Shown one piece after another: positions 32,325-41,085 of a stretch of 64,000 bases of DNA. The translations under genes and the position numbers were made by a program. This DNA comes from Chryseobacterium edaphi (lineage in GTDB: Bacteria; Bacteroidota; Bacteroidia; Flavobacteriales; Weeksellaceae): the NCBI RefSeq assembly GCF_025628985.1, contig NZ_JAOTEM010000002.1:434001-498000 (forward strand), given 5' to 3'. The notes under the pieces are model-generated. The model searched no databases. It was not told the origin of the DNA and was given only the letters and a program-made list of their open reading frames with translations. Numbering within the stretch: position 1 is the stretch's first letter; the number at the start of each line of letters is the position of its first letter.

Positions 32325-34913
32325 ATGGCAAAGGCGACGAAGAAAGAAACCCCGTTAATGACGCAGTACAATACCATCAAGGCGAAATATCCTGATGCGC
32401 TTTTGCTTTTCAGAGTGGGCGATTTTTATGAAACTTTCGGTCAGGATGCTGTTAGAACTTCTCAGATTTTGGGGATTGTTCTGACGAAAAGAGCGAACGG
32501 TGACGGTCATATCGAACTGGCGGGATTTCCGCATCATTCGGTAGATTCCTATTTGCCTAAATTGGTCAGAGCCGGAATTCGTGTTGCAATTTGCGATCAG
32601 CTGGAGGATCCAAAAACCGTCAAAGGAATTGTAAAACGTGGTGTGACAGAACTGGTTACGCCCGGAGTTACTTTCAACGATCAGGTTTTAACTTCCAAAA
32701 AGAACAATTTCCTGCTTTCTCTTCATAAAGAAAAAGAAAAATACGGAATTGCGATGGTGGATGTTTCTACCGGAGAATTTTTGGTGAGCGAAGGAAATTT
32801 AGATAAAATTTTACACATCATCAACACGTTTGACCCAAGTGAAATTATTTACCAACGAAGTGTACAGATTCCCGATCAGTTGAAAAACAGAAACGTTTTC
32901 AAACTGGAAGACTGGGCATATCAATATAACTTTGCCTACGAAAAACTGACGAATCAGTTTAAAACCAATTCGTTAAAAGGTTATGGAGTCGAAGGTTTAC
33001 CTTTGGCAATTACAGCGGCAGGAGCCATCTTCGCTTATCTGGTTGAAGATACGCATCACAAATTACTGGCGCACATCACCAAAATTCAGATTATTCCGCA
33101 GGAAGATTATCTGATGATGGATCATTTTACGCTGAGAAATCTCGAAATCGTTTATCCAAGCCATCCGAAAGGAAAATCTTTGTTGGATATTATCGATAAA
33201 ACGTCTACACCAATGGGCGGAAGATTATTGAGAAGAAGAATTATTCTACCATTAAAATCTGTCGAAGAAATTGCAAGACGGCTTTCGTTAATTGACTTTT
33301 TAAACGAAAATGATCATTTAAAATATGAAATTTCACAATTACTGAGAGCGATCTCAGATCTAGACCGATTGATGGGAAAACTTGCCGCGGAAAAAATTTC
33401 ACCTAAAGAATTAGGTTATCTCCGTCAGAGTCTGATCAATATTCAGAAAATTAAAGGCTTGCTTCATCCTCACGCCGATGTCTTAGCCTGGTTGGAGCCT
33501 TTAAATTCATTAGATGATTTGATTCAACTGCTGGAAAATCATTTGAATGAAGAACTTCCTGTCAATTTAGCGAAAGGAAATGTGATCAAACAGAATATTT
33601 CCGAAGAACTCGATCATCTGAGAGGTCTGCAAAATAAAGGAAGAGGTTTTCTGGACGAAATGTGTCAGCGTGAAGTGGAACGCACCGGAATTACCAGTCT
33701 GAAAATCGATTTTAATAATGTTTTCGGGTATTTTATTGAAGTAAGAAACACCCACAAAGATAAAGTTCCTAGTGATTGGATCAGAAAACAGACGCTTGTA
33801 AATGCAGAAAGATACATCACAGAAGAACTGAAAGAATACGAAAGTCAGATTCTGGGCGCTGAAGAAAAGATCAGTGTTCTGGAAAATCAACTGTACCGAA
33901 AAGTATGTTCGGATACGATGATTTACATGGACAGAATTCAGGAAAATTCAAATATTATTGCGCAGCTTGATGTTGCAGTTGGTCTGTCTGAACTCGCGGT
34001 TTCTGAAAGTTATACCAAACCTGTTTTGAATGACGGTTTTAAAATTGATTTAAAGGAAGCGAGACATCCAATCATTGAAAACGCACTTCCATTAGGCGAA
34101 AAATACATTCCGAATGATATTTTTTTAGATAAAGATTCACAACAGATCATTATGGTGACCGGTCCCAACATGGCGGGTAAATCTGCGATTCTACGTCAGA
34201 CGGCAATCGTTTGTCTGATGGCACAAATCGGAAGTTTTGTTCCTGCAAAACACGCTGAAATTGGAGTTTTAGATAAGATTTTTACAAGAGTTGGAGCTTC
34301 AGATAATATTTCTGCCGGTGAATCAACTTTCATGGTGGAGATGAATGAGGCAGCTTATATTTTGAACAATATCTCAGACCGAAGTTTGATTTTATTAGAC
34401 GAAATCGGTCGTGGAACTTCCACTTATGACGGAGTTTCCATTGCATGGGCCATTGCGGAATATCTTCATCAGCATCCTTCGCAGGCAAAAACTTTATTTG
34501 CAACCCATTATCACGAGTTGAATGAAATGACGGTGAATTTTGAGCGGGTGAAAAACTTTCACGTTTCCATTCAGGAGAACAAAGGAAATATTATTTTCTT
34601 AAGAAAATTAATTCCGGGGGGAAGTGAGCATAGTTTCGGTATTCATGTGGCAAAACTGGCGGGAATGCCTTCAAAAGTAGTGAACAGAGCTAATGAAATT
34701 CTGAAAACTCTGGAAGCCAGCCGTTCTCAAGGTGGTTCGTCAGAAGGCGTAAAAAGGGTGACCGAAGAAAATATGCAGTTATCTTTTTTCCAATTAGATG
34801 ATCCTGTTTTAGAAAATATAAGAGAAGAACTGACGAAAATAGACATTAATACTTTGACACCGATTGAAGCTTTGATGAAGCTGAATTCAATTAAAAAGAT
34901 GATCGGGAAATAA
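32325..34913 (+). CDS. mutS: DNA mismatch repair protein MutS
   Basis: Recognises mismatches and recruits MutL. The 862-aa MutS1 has the mismatch-contact motif FRVGDFYETFG (Phe-x-Glu, about residues 30-40), connector and lever domains, and the ABC-type ATPase with Walker A GPNMAGKSAILRQ and Walker B LILLDEIGRGTSTYDG, followed by the FATHYHELNEM switch and the helix-turn-helix C-terminus. Length is typical. The frame opens 6 codons earlier at TTG, but ATG 32325 (MAKATKKETPLMTQY) fits the family. Its stop directly abuts the stop of the convergent gene. Confidence 0.97.
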   Translation: MAKATKKETPLMTQYNTIKAKYPDALLLFRVGDFYETFGQDAVRTSQILGIVLTKRANGDGHIELAGFPHHSVDSYLPKLVRAGIRVAICDQLEDPKTVKGIVKRGVTELVTPGVTFNDQVLTSKKNNFLLSLHKEKEKYGIAMVDVSTGEFLVSEGNLDKILHIINTFDPSEIIYQRSVQIPDQLKNRNVFKLEDWAYQYNFAYEKLTNQFKTNSLKGYGVEGLPLAITAAGAIFAYLVEDTHHKLLAHITKIQIIPQEDYLMMDHFTLRNLEIVYPSHPKGKSLLDIIDKTSTPMGGRLLRRRIILPLKSVEEIARRLSLIDFLNENDHLKYEISQLLRAISDLDRLMGKLAAEKISPKELGYLRQSLINIQKIKGLLHPHADVLAWLEPLNSLDDLIQLLENHLNEELPVNLAKGNVIKQNISEELDHLRGLQNKGRGFLDEMCQREVERTGITSLKIDFNNVFGYFIEVRNTHKDKVPSDWIRKQTLVNAERYITEELKEYESQILGAEEKISVLENQLYRKVCSDTMIYMDRIQENSNIIAQLDVAVGLSELAVSESYTKPVLNDGFKIDLKEARHPIIENALPLGEKYIPNDIFLDKDSQQIIMVTGPNMAGKSAILRQTAIVCLMAQIGSFVPAKHAEIGVLDKIFTRVGASDNISAGESTFMVEMNEAAYILNNISDRSLILLDEIGRGTSTYDGVSIAWAIAEYLHQHPSQAKTLFATHYHELNEMTVNFERVKNFHVSIQENKGNIIFLRKLIPGGSEHSFGIHVAKLAGMPSKVVNRANEILKTLEASRSQGGSSEGVKRVTEENMQLSFFQLDDPVLENIREELTKIDINTLTPIEALMKLNSIKKMIGK

Positions 34914-35363
34914 TCAAAATTCTTTACTCGTCAAAGGAAAATACATCAGATAACGTACTGGTTCGCCATTGATTGTCGCAGGTTTCCATCGTGCAAAAAT
35001 TCTTCTTAGTCCTAATTCAGCAGCTTCCGCGTGTTTTTTATTGGTTCCGATCGCTGTTATATTTCTTACATAACCGCTTTTTTCGACAATAAAATAAAGG
35101 CGTGTATCTACTTTTTCTATGATTTTTACATCTAAAGTTTCTATGCTTTCAAAGTATTTTCTTTTAAAAACCTTAAGTCCGCCGGGAAATTCTGGAACCG
35201 TATCTGCGTTGGTAACGACATCTTTTAAACTCATTTTCGTAGTCAAAACTGAATAATCAGGATAGGTAGTTGCCTGTTTTTGAACCATAGGTTTTGTTCC
35301 TGAATCCTGAGCAGAAAGGAGCGTTATGAAAAACAGACCAATCAAAAAAACTGCTTTTTTCAT
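34914..35363 (-). CDS. Secreted protein with TonB-C-like domain
   Basis: A 149-aa protein with signal peptide (MKKAVFLIGLFFITLLSAQ). The C-terminal half (LYFIVEKSGYVRNITAIG, EAAELGLRRIFARWKPATINGEPVRYLMYFPL) follows the TonB C-terminal pattern (R-W-x-P-A-x-x-x-G-x-P-V), but no membrane anchor or Pro-rich linker is present, so it cannot act as a standard energy transducer. The segment PEFPGGLKVFKRKYFES is shared with other flavobacterial TonB-C-like secreted proteins. It ends at the mutS stop with no gap. Confidence 0.78.
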   Translation of the reverse strand: MKKAVFLIGLFFITLLSAQDSGTKPMVQKQATTYPDYSVLTTKMSLKDVVTNADTVPEFPGGLKVFKRKYFESIETLDVKIIEKVDTRLYFIVEKSGYVRNITAIGTNKKHAEAAELGLRRIFARWKPATINGEPVRYLMYFPLTSKEF

Positions 35364-35558
35364 TAAATTTAATTTTAATACTGATTCTGAAAATGATTTC
35401 AGATGTATAGTTGATATAAAAAATCATCAAATAAGATACCACAAATTAATATTGGTAAACACTGTTTTAATTTAAACAAAAAGTAAACTTATTGATGATT
35501 AACAAAGTTTAACAAATTGTTTCTCATTAAGTTGTCAATGCTTTTGCTAAATTTGAGA

Positions 35559-36047
35559 ATGAAGAATTTTTTAGGATTTTTGGCTTTAATATTTGCATCG
35601 TCTATGTATCAAGGGCAAGTACAAAAAGAAGTGAAACTGGTGAATTATGAAGAGCTTGAAAGGCAAATTCAAAATGATAAGGATAAAATTTTAGTAGTAA
35701 ATTTCTGGTCGACAACTTGTGCGCCTTGTGTAAAAGAGCTTCCGGATTTTATGAAAATCAACGAAAAATTTAAAAATAATCCGAAATATAAAATGCTTCT
35801 GGTTTCGTTGGATCGTGCAAAGGATAAAGAAAAGGTAATTCAGTTTATTAAAAAGAAAAAACTGACCGCCGAAGTGGTGTTGCTGGATGATATTAAAAGA
35901 ATGAACACATGGATTCCCAGATTTGATGAAAGTTGGGAAGGGAATATTCCGGTCACGATTTTCTATAAAAGTGGTAAAAAAATACATTTCAATGAAGGCG
36001 AAATGAGTAAAGATGAACTCGAAAATACAATCAACAAAAATTTATAA
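35559..36047 (+). CDS. TlpA-like thioredoxin-fold protein
   Basis: A 162-aa exported thioredoxin-fold protein. The signal-like MKNFLGFLALIFASSMYQGQ is followed by VVNFWSTTCAPCVKELPDF, with the redox CxxC. LLVSLDRAKDKEKVIQFIKKK and NIPVTIFYKSGKK (cis-Pro at GNIPV) complete the fold. It probably maintains thiol redox state or delivers electrons in the periplasm. The open frame begins at TTG 35517; ATG 35559 gives a clean signal peptide. It is 1 bp before the next thioredoxin-fold gene. Confidence 0.82.
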   Translation: MKNFLGFLALIFASSMYQGQVQKEVKLVNYEELERQIQNDKDKILVVNFWSTTCAPCVKELPDFMKINEKFKNNPKYKMLLVSLDRAKDKEKVIQFIKKKKLTAEVVLLDDIKRMNTWIPRFDESWEGNIPVTIFYKSGKKIHFNEGEMSKDELENTINKNL

Positions 36048-36048
36048 T

Positions 36049-36702
36049 ATGAAAAAATTAAAAGCAATATTTACTGCACTTCTTATCGGATTCAGTATAT
36101 TTAATTTAAATGCTCAAAATACATCTCAACAAGAATCTGTAAAAAGTTCGGCTGAATCTAAAGGTTATAAAGTTGGAGATGCTGCAACGGATTTCCGGCT
36201 CAAAAATATTGACGGTAAAATAGTTTCGCTGAAAGATTTTGGCGATGCAAAGGGTTTTATTGTTGTTTTTACCTGCAATCATTGTCCTTACGCAAAAAGT
36301 TACGAAGATAGAATTGTAGAATTAGATAAGATTTTTAAAAGTCAGGGTTATCCTGTAATCGCGATTAATCCGAATGATCCCAAAATTCAGCCTCAAGATG
36401 GTTTTAAAGAAATGATTGAAAGAGCTGGAGAGAAAGGCTTTACATTTCCTTATTTATTTGATGAAGGGCAGAAAATCTATCCTCAATACGGAGCGACAAA
36501 AACGCCTCATGTTTTTGTGTTACAAAAAGAAGGCGATAAAAATATTGTAAAATACATTGGAGCTATCGATAATAACTACGAAAATGCTGCTGAAGCAACT
36601 GAGCATTATGTAAAAGATGCCGTAAATTCTTTAATCAAAGGAGAACCAATAGAAACCACAAAAACTGTAGCAATAGGATGTACAATTAAAGTAAAAAAAT
36701 AG
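36049..36702 (+). CDS. Thioredoxin-family protein of AhpC/TSA type
   Basis: A 217-aa exported protein, signal peptide MKKLKAIFTALLIGFSIFNLNAQ, then a redoxin domain: AATDFRLKNIDGKIVSLKDF, VVFTCNHCPYAKSYEDRIVELD with a CxxC, NPNDPKIQPQDGFKEMIERA and ATKTPHVFVLQKEGD. The CNHCPYAKS signature belongs to the thioredoxin-like [CxxC]-[PY] family seen in Bacteroidetes. It is translated 1 bp after the preceding thioredoxin-fold gene, so both act together on periplasmic disulfides or peroxides; the exact reaction is not known. ATG 36049 was chosen over an upstream in-frame ATG inside the previous gene. Confidence 0.83.
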   Translation: MKKLKAIFTALLIGFSIFNLNAQNTSQQESVKSSAESKGYKVGDAATDFRLKNIDGKIVSLKDFGDAKGFIVVFTCNHCPYAKSYEDRIVELDKIFKSQGYPVIAINPNDPKIQPQDGFKEMIERAGEKGFTFPYLFDEGQKIYPQYGATKTPHVFVLQKEGDKNIVKYIGAIDNNYENAAEATEHYVKDAVNSLIKGEPIETTKTVAIGCTIKVKK

Positions 36703-36789
36703 TAAAAATTCTATATATTCGAATACTCAATTAAGCGGATTTTTGTCCTTTTTTTTAACACAAATAAAGATGTTTTCCAAATTAGTAAG

Positions 36790-37161
36790 ATGAAATTTAA
36801 ATTTAGCCTGAAATATCTTCTCTTAACGATATTTATTTTCCTTATTGAAGTTTTAATCGCCACTGTTTTAAAGGATCAATTTTTCGTAAGAGCCTATCTC
36901 GGAGACGTCATTGTTGTGATGCTGTTGTATACTTTTGTGAAAAGCTTTTTGATCATGAATGACACAAAACTTATTCTTGGAATTTTTGCTTTTTCATGTT
37001 TGATAGAGTTTGCACAGTTTTTTAATATTGCAGAAAAATTAGGCTTCAAGCCGGGAAGTCTGATGTACATTGTAATCGGAAATTCTTTCTCGTGGATCGA
37101 TATTCTGTGTTATGGAGTTGGATGTTTCTTATTATATATTTTTGTAAAAATTAAAAAATAG
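36790..37161 (+). CDS. DUF2809 small membrane protein
   Basis: A 123-aa integral membrane protein with about four transmembrane helices, starting MKFKFSLKYLLLTIFIFLIEVL. The pattern VRAYLGDVIVVMLLYTFVKSF and FAFSCLIEFAQFFNIAEKLGF plus SWIDILCYGVGCFLLYI is the DUF2809 signature, with charged Arg, Asp and Glu inside membrane segments. Function unknown. It is followed 6 bp later by a small lipoprotein gene. Confidence 0.85.
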   Translation: MKFKFSLKYLLLTIFIFLIEVLIATVLKDQFFVRAYLGDVIVVMLLYTFVKSFLIMNDTKLILGIFAFSCLIEFAQFFNIAEKLGFKPGSLMYIVIGNSFSWIDILCYGVGCFLLYIFVKIKK

Positions 37162-37167
37162 CATTTT

Positions 37168-37572
37168 ATGAAGTCGTTATTTATGATTTTTATTCTGCTT
37201 TTATCTTGCTCACCAGAAAAAACTGAGCAAATATTTGGCGTTTATACGTCTCCTGAAGTTAGTTATTTGAATAAGTTAAAGCATGGGAATTTTTTTATTA
37301 AGCTCAAGCTCAATTTAAGAGAGGATTATACTTATGAATATTCAACTTGTGCTCAAAAAGAATCAGGAAAGTGGAAAATTGTTAATGATCAATTAGAATT
37401 ATATTGTGAGAAGAAAAGATTTATTATTGATAGTTTTAACCATTTAGAAAAATACAAAAGAGGAAAAATTTGCAATCCTGTACAAATTTTCTCTTATGAA
37501 AAAGGAAAATTACAACAAAATATAAAGGTTCAAAACAAAGATTATAAAATGCTGTTGCTAAAGCAAAAATAG
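37168..37572 (+). CDS. Small lipoprotein, unknown function
   Basis: A 134-aa protein with lipobox LLLSC after MKSLFMIFI, then a beta-rich body with DYTYEYSTCAQKESGKWKI and three further cysteines. The pattern of a short G-x-Y strand, then W-x-I-x-x-D-Q-L-x-L, resembles lipocalin-like or DUF4488-type beta structures, but no domain is confidently recognised. It follows the DUF2809 gene and ends 15 bp before the convergent YARHG gene. Confidence 0.68.
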   Translation: MKSLFMIFILLLSCSPEKTEQIFGVYTSPEVSYLNKLKHGNFFIKLKLNLREDYTYEYSTCAQKESGKWKIVNDQLELYCEKKRFIIDSFNHLEKYKRGKICNPVQIFSYEKGKLQQNIKVQNKDYKMLLLKQK

Positions 37573-37587
37573 CAGCATTTCAGCAAA

Positions 37588-38505
37588 TTATCTTCCAAAC
37601 TGATCATATTTATCCTCCGCATATTTGATAAAACGATTGAGTAAAGCAACATTTTCTTTTTCCATTGGAGAAAGCTCACTATCAACATTATTGGAAACAG
37701 GAATATACCAATCGGTCTGCTCAAAGAAATGTCTGTAAGTAGCTTTTTTGAAAGAATATCCGTGTCTTGCAAAAACCGAATTTTTAATGATTTCCATATC
37801 CAGTTTTCGAAGGTTTTTCAGATCTTTTTCTGTTAATTTCTGTTTAGATGCATTGATTTTGAAAACGGCATCAGAAGCAACTCTGTTTTTAGAAGTGGTA
37901 TAAGTTTCTGTTTTTCCGGTTTCTTCATCGGTGTATTTTTCAACAAAATCTTTAGGATTTTCCCAGTCGATCAGATCGTTATTTTCATTTAGCATAAAGT
38001 TCGGGTTGTAAACAAACTCTTTTTTGATCAGTTTTAAAGTCTTATTAGGAGCTTTTACTGCTGATTTGTTGAATGCATTCCAGTTTCCGGTAAGACTGTC
38101 GCTATTTAATTTAACCTCAAATCTTCCATCAGTTTTATCATTTCCGGGTTCATCAAGGATAAATGATTTTCCTGCTTCATTAAAAATTCCGCGAAAAGGC
38201 CTTTGGTTTCCGTCAACAATGCTTTGTCCGTACACGCTGTCTTTTGTAATTCTGTTGATTTTCAGAGCGATTCTTTTGTAAATATTACCTTCATATTCTT
38301 CGCCGTCTTCAGAAGTGATCATTCCTTTTCCTGCAAAATCTCCCATATAAATTCCATAAAATTCTTTGTGAACTTCTGGGGCAACCACAGAATCATTTTT
38401 GGTAGTTAAAGAATCTTTTGATGTTTGGGTGATTTTTCCATCTTTTTTACAAGCTGAAAGCGAAATAATCAGCAAAGAAGTGAAAGTAAATTTTAAAAAT
38501 TTCAT
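37588..38505 (-). CDS. YARHG-domain lipoprotein
   Basis: A 305-aa lipoprotein with lipobox LSAC at about residue 19 (MKFLKFTFTSLLIISLSACKK). The C-terminal YARHG extracellular domain is recognised by EIIKNSVFARHGYSFKKATYRHFFEQTDWYIP. The central part has repeated beta segments (FYGIYMGDFAGKG, KGMITSEDGEEYEGN). It is probably exposed at the cell surface or periplasm; ligand unknown. It is the last gene of a four-gene minus-strand operon (40770 to 37588) with gaps of 8, 2 and 2 bp. Confidence 0.85.
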   Translation of the reverse strand: MKFLKFTFTSLLIISLSACKKDGKITQTSKDSLTTKNDSVVAPEVHKEFYGIYMGDFAGKGMITSEDGEEYEGNIYKRIALKINRITKDSVYGQSIVDGNQRPFRGIFNEAGKSFILDEPGNDKTDGRFEVKLNSDSLTGNWNAFNKSAVKAPNKTLKLIKKEFVYNPNFMLNENNDLIDWENPKDFVEKYTDEETGKTETYTTSKNRVASDAVFKINASKQKLTEKDLKNLRKLDMEIIKNSVFARHGYSFKKATYRHFFEQTDWYIPVSNNVDSELSPMEKENVALLNRFIKYAEDKYDQFGR

Positions 38506-38507
38506 AT

Positions 38508-39146
38508 TTATAAGTGTTTTTTGGTGATTAAATATTCAATTAAAATGATGTTCGGAATCCAACCGAGCCAGGCAATAATCTGATAAACATCCATCGGATT
38601 CGGGTGGAATAAATATACAATAAAAACTTTCCACATTCTCAAAGTGATGGCAGAAAGTGTGAATGCAAAACTTCGCCACATCCAATGTTTGTGTTCTTTG
38701 AATTTCTTTTGCCGCGCTAATTGATAGGCTTTAAAGGTTGAAAACCACCAAAGGCAGCCTAAAATAACGAAAGAAATTTTAGATAAAAAACCGCCATTCG
38801 CAAAAATTCCCATGTAAATTCCTGATGGTGCTGCGAGAAATAGAATAAGAAAGATGTAAATTTTCCCTGCATTTTTGTGAAAGTTTTTAATGCCAAAATC
38901 TTTTCTCAGAATGGCTAAAAATCCTGCAAGCAAAACGACAATACTCGTGTATACATGAGAGTAGAAAAACCAAAGATATTCTGGTCTTTCGACAACTTCG
39001 GTTTGTTTAATCATTAAAAAACTGACATTGGTATTTAAAGGAATGTATTCTAAAGTGATATTCAGCATTAACCAAAAGAAATACCCGAACCCGATAAGTA
39101 AAATGGTTCTTAAGGTTTTCAGAATATTTCTTTTGGATATAAGCAT
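38508..39146 (-). CDS. DUF2306 membrane protein
   Basis: A 212-aa protein with six or so transmembrane segments. The DUF2306 features are HVYTSIVVLLAGFLAILRKDFG, NFHKNAGKIYIFLILFLAAPSG and KEHKHWMWRSFAFTLSAITLR, with His and Arg at helix ends typical of this family; such residues may bind heme or quinone but this is not demonstrated. Third gene in the operon with the FAD oxidoreductase. Confidence 0.85.
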   Translation of the reverse strand: MLISKRNILKTLRTILLIGFGYFFWLMLNITLEYIPLNTNVSFLMIKQTEVVERPEYLWFFYSHVYTSIVVLLAGFLAILRKDFGIKNFHKNAGKIYIFLILFLAAPSGIYMGIFANGGFLSKISFVILGCLWWFSTFKAYQLARQKKFKEHKHWMWRSFAFTLSAITLRMWKVFIVYLFHPNPMDVYQIIAWLGWIPNIILIEYLITKKHL

Positions 39147-39148
39147 AT

Positions 39149-39556
39149 TTAATGAAACTCCATTGTAATGGGAAGTCTAAATCTAAATTTGATAGGTTTT
39201 CCATCAAGTTCAGCGGGTTTCCATTTTGCTTTTGATAATGTTTTTATGGCACGCTCCATTGCCTTATTCATTGATTTGTTATCACCACTAATTATAATAT
39301 CACTTACGGTTCCTTCTTCAGAAATAACAAACTGAGCTTCAGATTTTATTACTCCTTTAGAATTTATATTACTAGAATTAAAAGTTTGAGTAAATTTTTG
39401 TCTAAAAGCATCTATTCCTCCAGGATAGATTGCCATTATAAATCCTCTTTCTTTAAGTTCTTCCTCAGAAATCATTGTTTTTCCTTCTGGAAGAATCACT
39501 TGTGAGAAAATGTTAATAGAATTAATGAGTAAGATAATAAGTAATAACTTTTTCAT
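39149..39556 (-). CDS. Secreted TonB-C-like protein
   Basis: A 135-aa protein with signal peptide (MKKLLLIILLINSINIFSQ). The body (FIMAIYPGGIDAFRQKFTQTF, EAQFVISEEGTVSDIIISG, KAKWKPAELDGKPIKFRFRLPI) follows the same TonB-C-like pattern as the gene at 34914-35363, including the W-x-P-A-x-x-D-G-x-P motif, again without a membrane anchor. Second gene in the operon. Confidence 0.78.
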   Translation of the reverse strand: MKKLLLIILLINSINIFSQVILPEGKTMISEEELKERGFIMAIYPGGIDAFRQKFTQTFNSSNINSKGVIKSEAQFVISEEGTVSDIIISGDNKSMNKAMERAIKTLSKAKWKPAELDGKPIKFRFRLPITMEFH

Positions 39557-39564
39557 TTTATGTT

Positions 39565-40770
39565 TTAGTTTAAATTATTCAAATCTTGCGCAATCAGCCA
39601 AGCCTCACTCCAGCAAGCTTGGAAATTAAATCCTCCGGTCACTGCATCAATATTTAAAACTTCTCCAGCCACGTAAAAGTTAGGCAAAATTTTCGAAGAC
39701 ATATTTTTAAAATTAATTTCTTTTAAATCTATACCTCCCGCGGTAACAAATTCATCTTTATACGTCGATTTTCCGGTTACCTGAAATTTCTTTTTGCATA
39801 AATTCTCCAAAATCGTCTGCATTTCTTTTCCTGAAACATTGGCGATCTGTTTATTCAAATCAATTTTTGAAACTTCCAAAATTCTCTGCCAAAAACGATT
39901 GGTCACATCAAAAATCTTTGATGAACCAATTGATTTTTTCGGATTTGAAATTTTAAAATTCTGAAATAATTCTTCTGCCTCGTCCATATCTTTAGAAATA
40001 AAATTCACCTGAACTTCAAAATTGTATTTTACTTTTGCCAGATTAATCGCTTCCCAAGCCGAAATTTTCAAAATTGCAGGCCCGGAAAGTCCCCAATGCG
40101 TAATCAATAAAGGTCCGCTTTCCTCAGTTTTTAATTTTGGAATTGATGTTTCTGCCATTTCAAAACTTGTTCCCAAAAGATCTTTCAGCAAGTCATCTTT
40201 TATATTAAATGTGAAAAGCGAAGGAACCAAATCAATGATTTTATGACCTAAACTCTCAATCAGTTTCAATGATTTCGGAGAACTTCCTGTCGTGTAAATC
40301 ACAAAATCGGCTTCAAAATCTCCCAAACTTGTTTTTACAATATAACTTTCATCAAGCTTTTCAATTTCTTTTACCGAACATTTTGTTTTTACTTCAACAT
40401 TTTTCTGCTGAATTTCGTTCTGAAAAGAATTGATAATCGTCTGCGAAGAATTGCTTTCCGGGAAAATTCTGTTGTCATTTTCTATCTTCAACGAAACTTT
40501 TCGTTTTTCAAACCAATCCATGGTGTCACCCGGTTGAAATTTGGTGAAAACACTAAGCAATTCCTTATTTCCACGAGGATAAAACTGAACCAATTCTTTT
40601 GGGTCAAAACATGCATGCGAAACATTGCATCTTCCGCCTCCCGAAATTTTTACTTTCTGAAGAACGTCTGAATTCTGCTCAAGAATGGTGATTTTATATT
40701 TCTTTTCGTCAAGATTTGCCGCGCAGAAAAATCCTGCTGCGCCTCCTCCGATAATGATAATTTGCTTCAT
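39565..40770 (-). CDS. FAD-dependent oxidoreductase, HI0933/aminoacetone oxidase family
   Basis: A 401-aa flavoprotein. The N-terminal dinucleotide fold is IIIGGGAAGFFCAANL, followed by KVKISGGGRCNVSHACFDPK, and the C-terminal FYVAGEVLNIDAVTGGFNFQACWSE is the family flavin motif. The mid-region contains LLITHWGLSGPAILKISA. Similar proteins are annotated as aminoacetone oxidase or YhiN, but the substrate in Bacteroidetes is not established. It is first in the operon, with a TAGTTTTG box at the promoter. Confidence 0.9.
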   Translation of the reverse strand: MKQIIIIGGGAAGFFCAANLDEKKYKITILEQNSDVLQKVKISGGGRCNVSHACFDPKELVQFYPRGNKELLSVFTKFQPGDTMDWFEKRKVSLKIENDNRIFPESNSSQTIINSFQNEIQQKNVEVKTKCSVKEIEKLDESYIVKTSLGDFEADFVIYTTGSSPKSLKLIESLGHKIIDLVPSLFTFNIKDDLLKDLLGTSFEMAETSIPKLKTEESGPLLITHWGLSGPAILKISAWEAINLAKVKYNFEVQVNFISKDMDEAEELFQNFKISNPKKSIGSSKIFDVTNRFWQRILEVSKIDLNKQIANVSGKEMQTILENLCKKKFQVTGKSTYKDEFVTAGGIDLKEINFKNMSSKILPNFYVAGEVLNIDAVTGGFNFQACWSEAWLIAQDLNNLN

Positions 40771-40803
40771 AACTATGTAATCTTATGCTGAAGATTATTT
40801 TTA

Positions 40804-40811
40804 CAAAACTA
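40804..40811 (-). promoter_or_regulatory. -7 box of the oxidoreductase operon
   Basis: The minus strand reads TAGTTTTG, an exact TAnnTTTG match, 33 bp upstream of the ATG at 40770. Confidence 0.5.
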
Positions 40812-40883
40812 CAATTTTTATAAACCATCTTATTTGAGTAATTTTGAGGATTGTAATTTTTGAACTTTTAGCCTAATATTATA

Positions 40884-41053
40884 ACCACAAAAGTCACAAA
40901 AGCTTTTGAAACACATTAGTTATTTAAGTTGCCTTTCAACAATTTATAGAAGAACACATTAGTTTTTAAAAATCTTTGATTTTTGCTTATGTGGACTTTA
41001 AATTTATTTAGACTTTTAAAAAACTGAGATATTTCTTTTGTGACTTTTGTGGT
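40884..41053. repeat. 170-bp element with perfect 19-bp terminal inverted repeats
   Basis: ACCACAAAAGTCACAAAAG at 40884-40902 is matched exactly in reverse complement at 41035-41053. Inside, ACACATTAGTT occurs twice in direct orientation (40911 and about 40955). There is no gene; the element fills most of the 315-bp gap 40771-41085, the rest of which holds only the oxidoreductase promoter. Confidence 0.65.
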
Positions 41054-41085
41054 AAACAAAAGTTCAATTTTAAAACTATTATTAA

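Noticed and set aside
35548-35555. TAAATTTG as a promoter producing a leaderless mRNA for the TlpA-like gene
   Set aside because: The box lies only 4 bp before the ATG, so the start of transcription would fall at or inside the start codon; without a -33 element it may be a chance match in AT-rich sequence.
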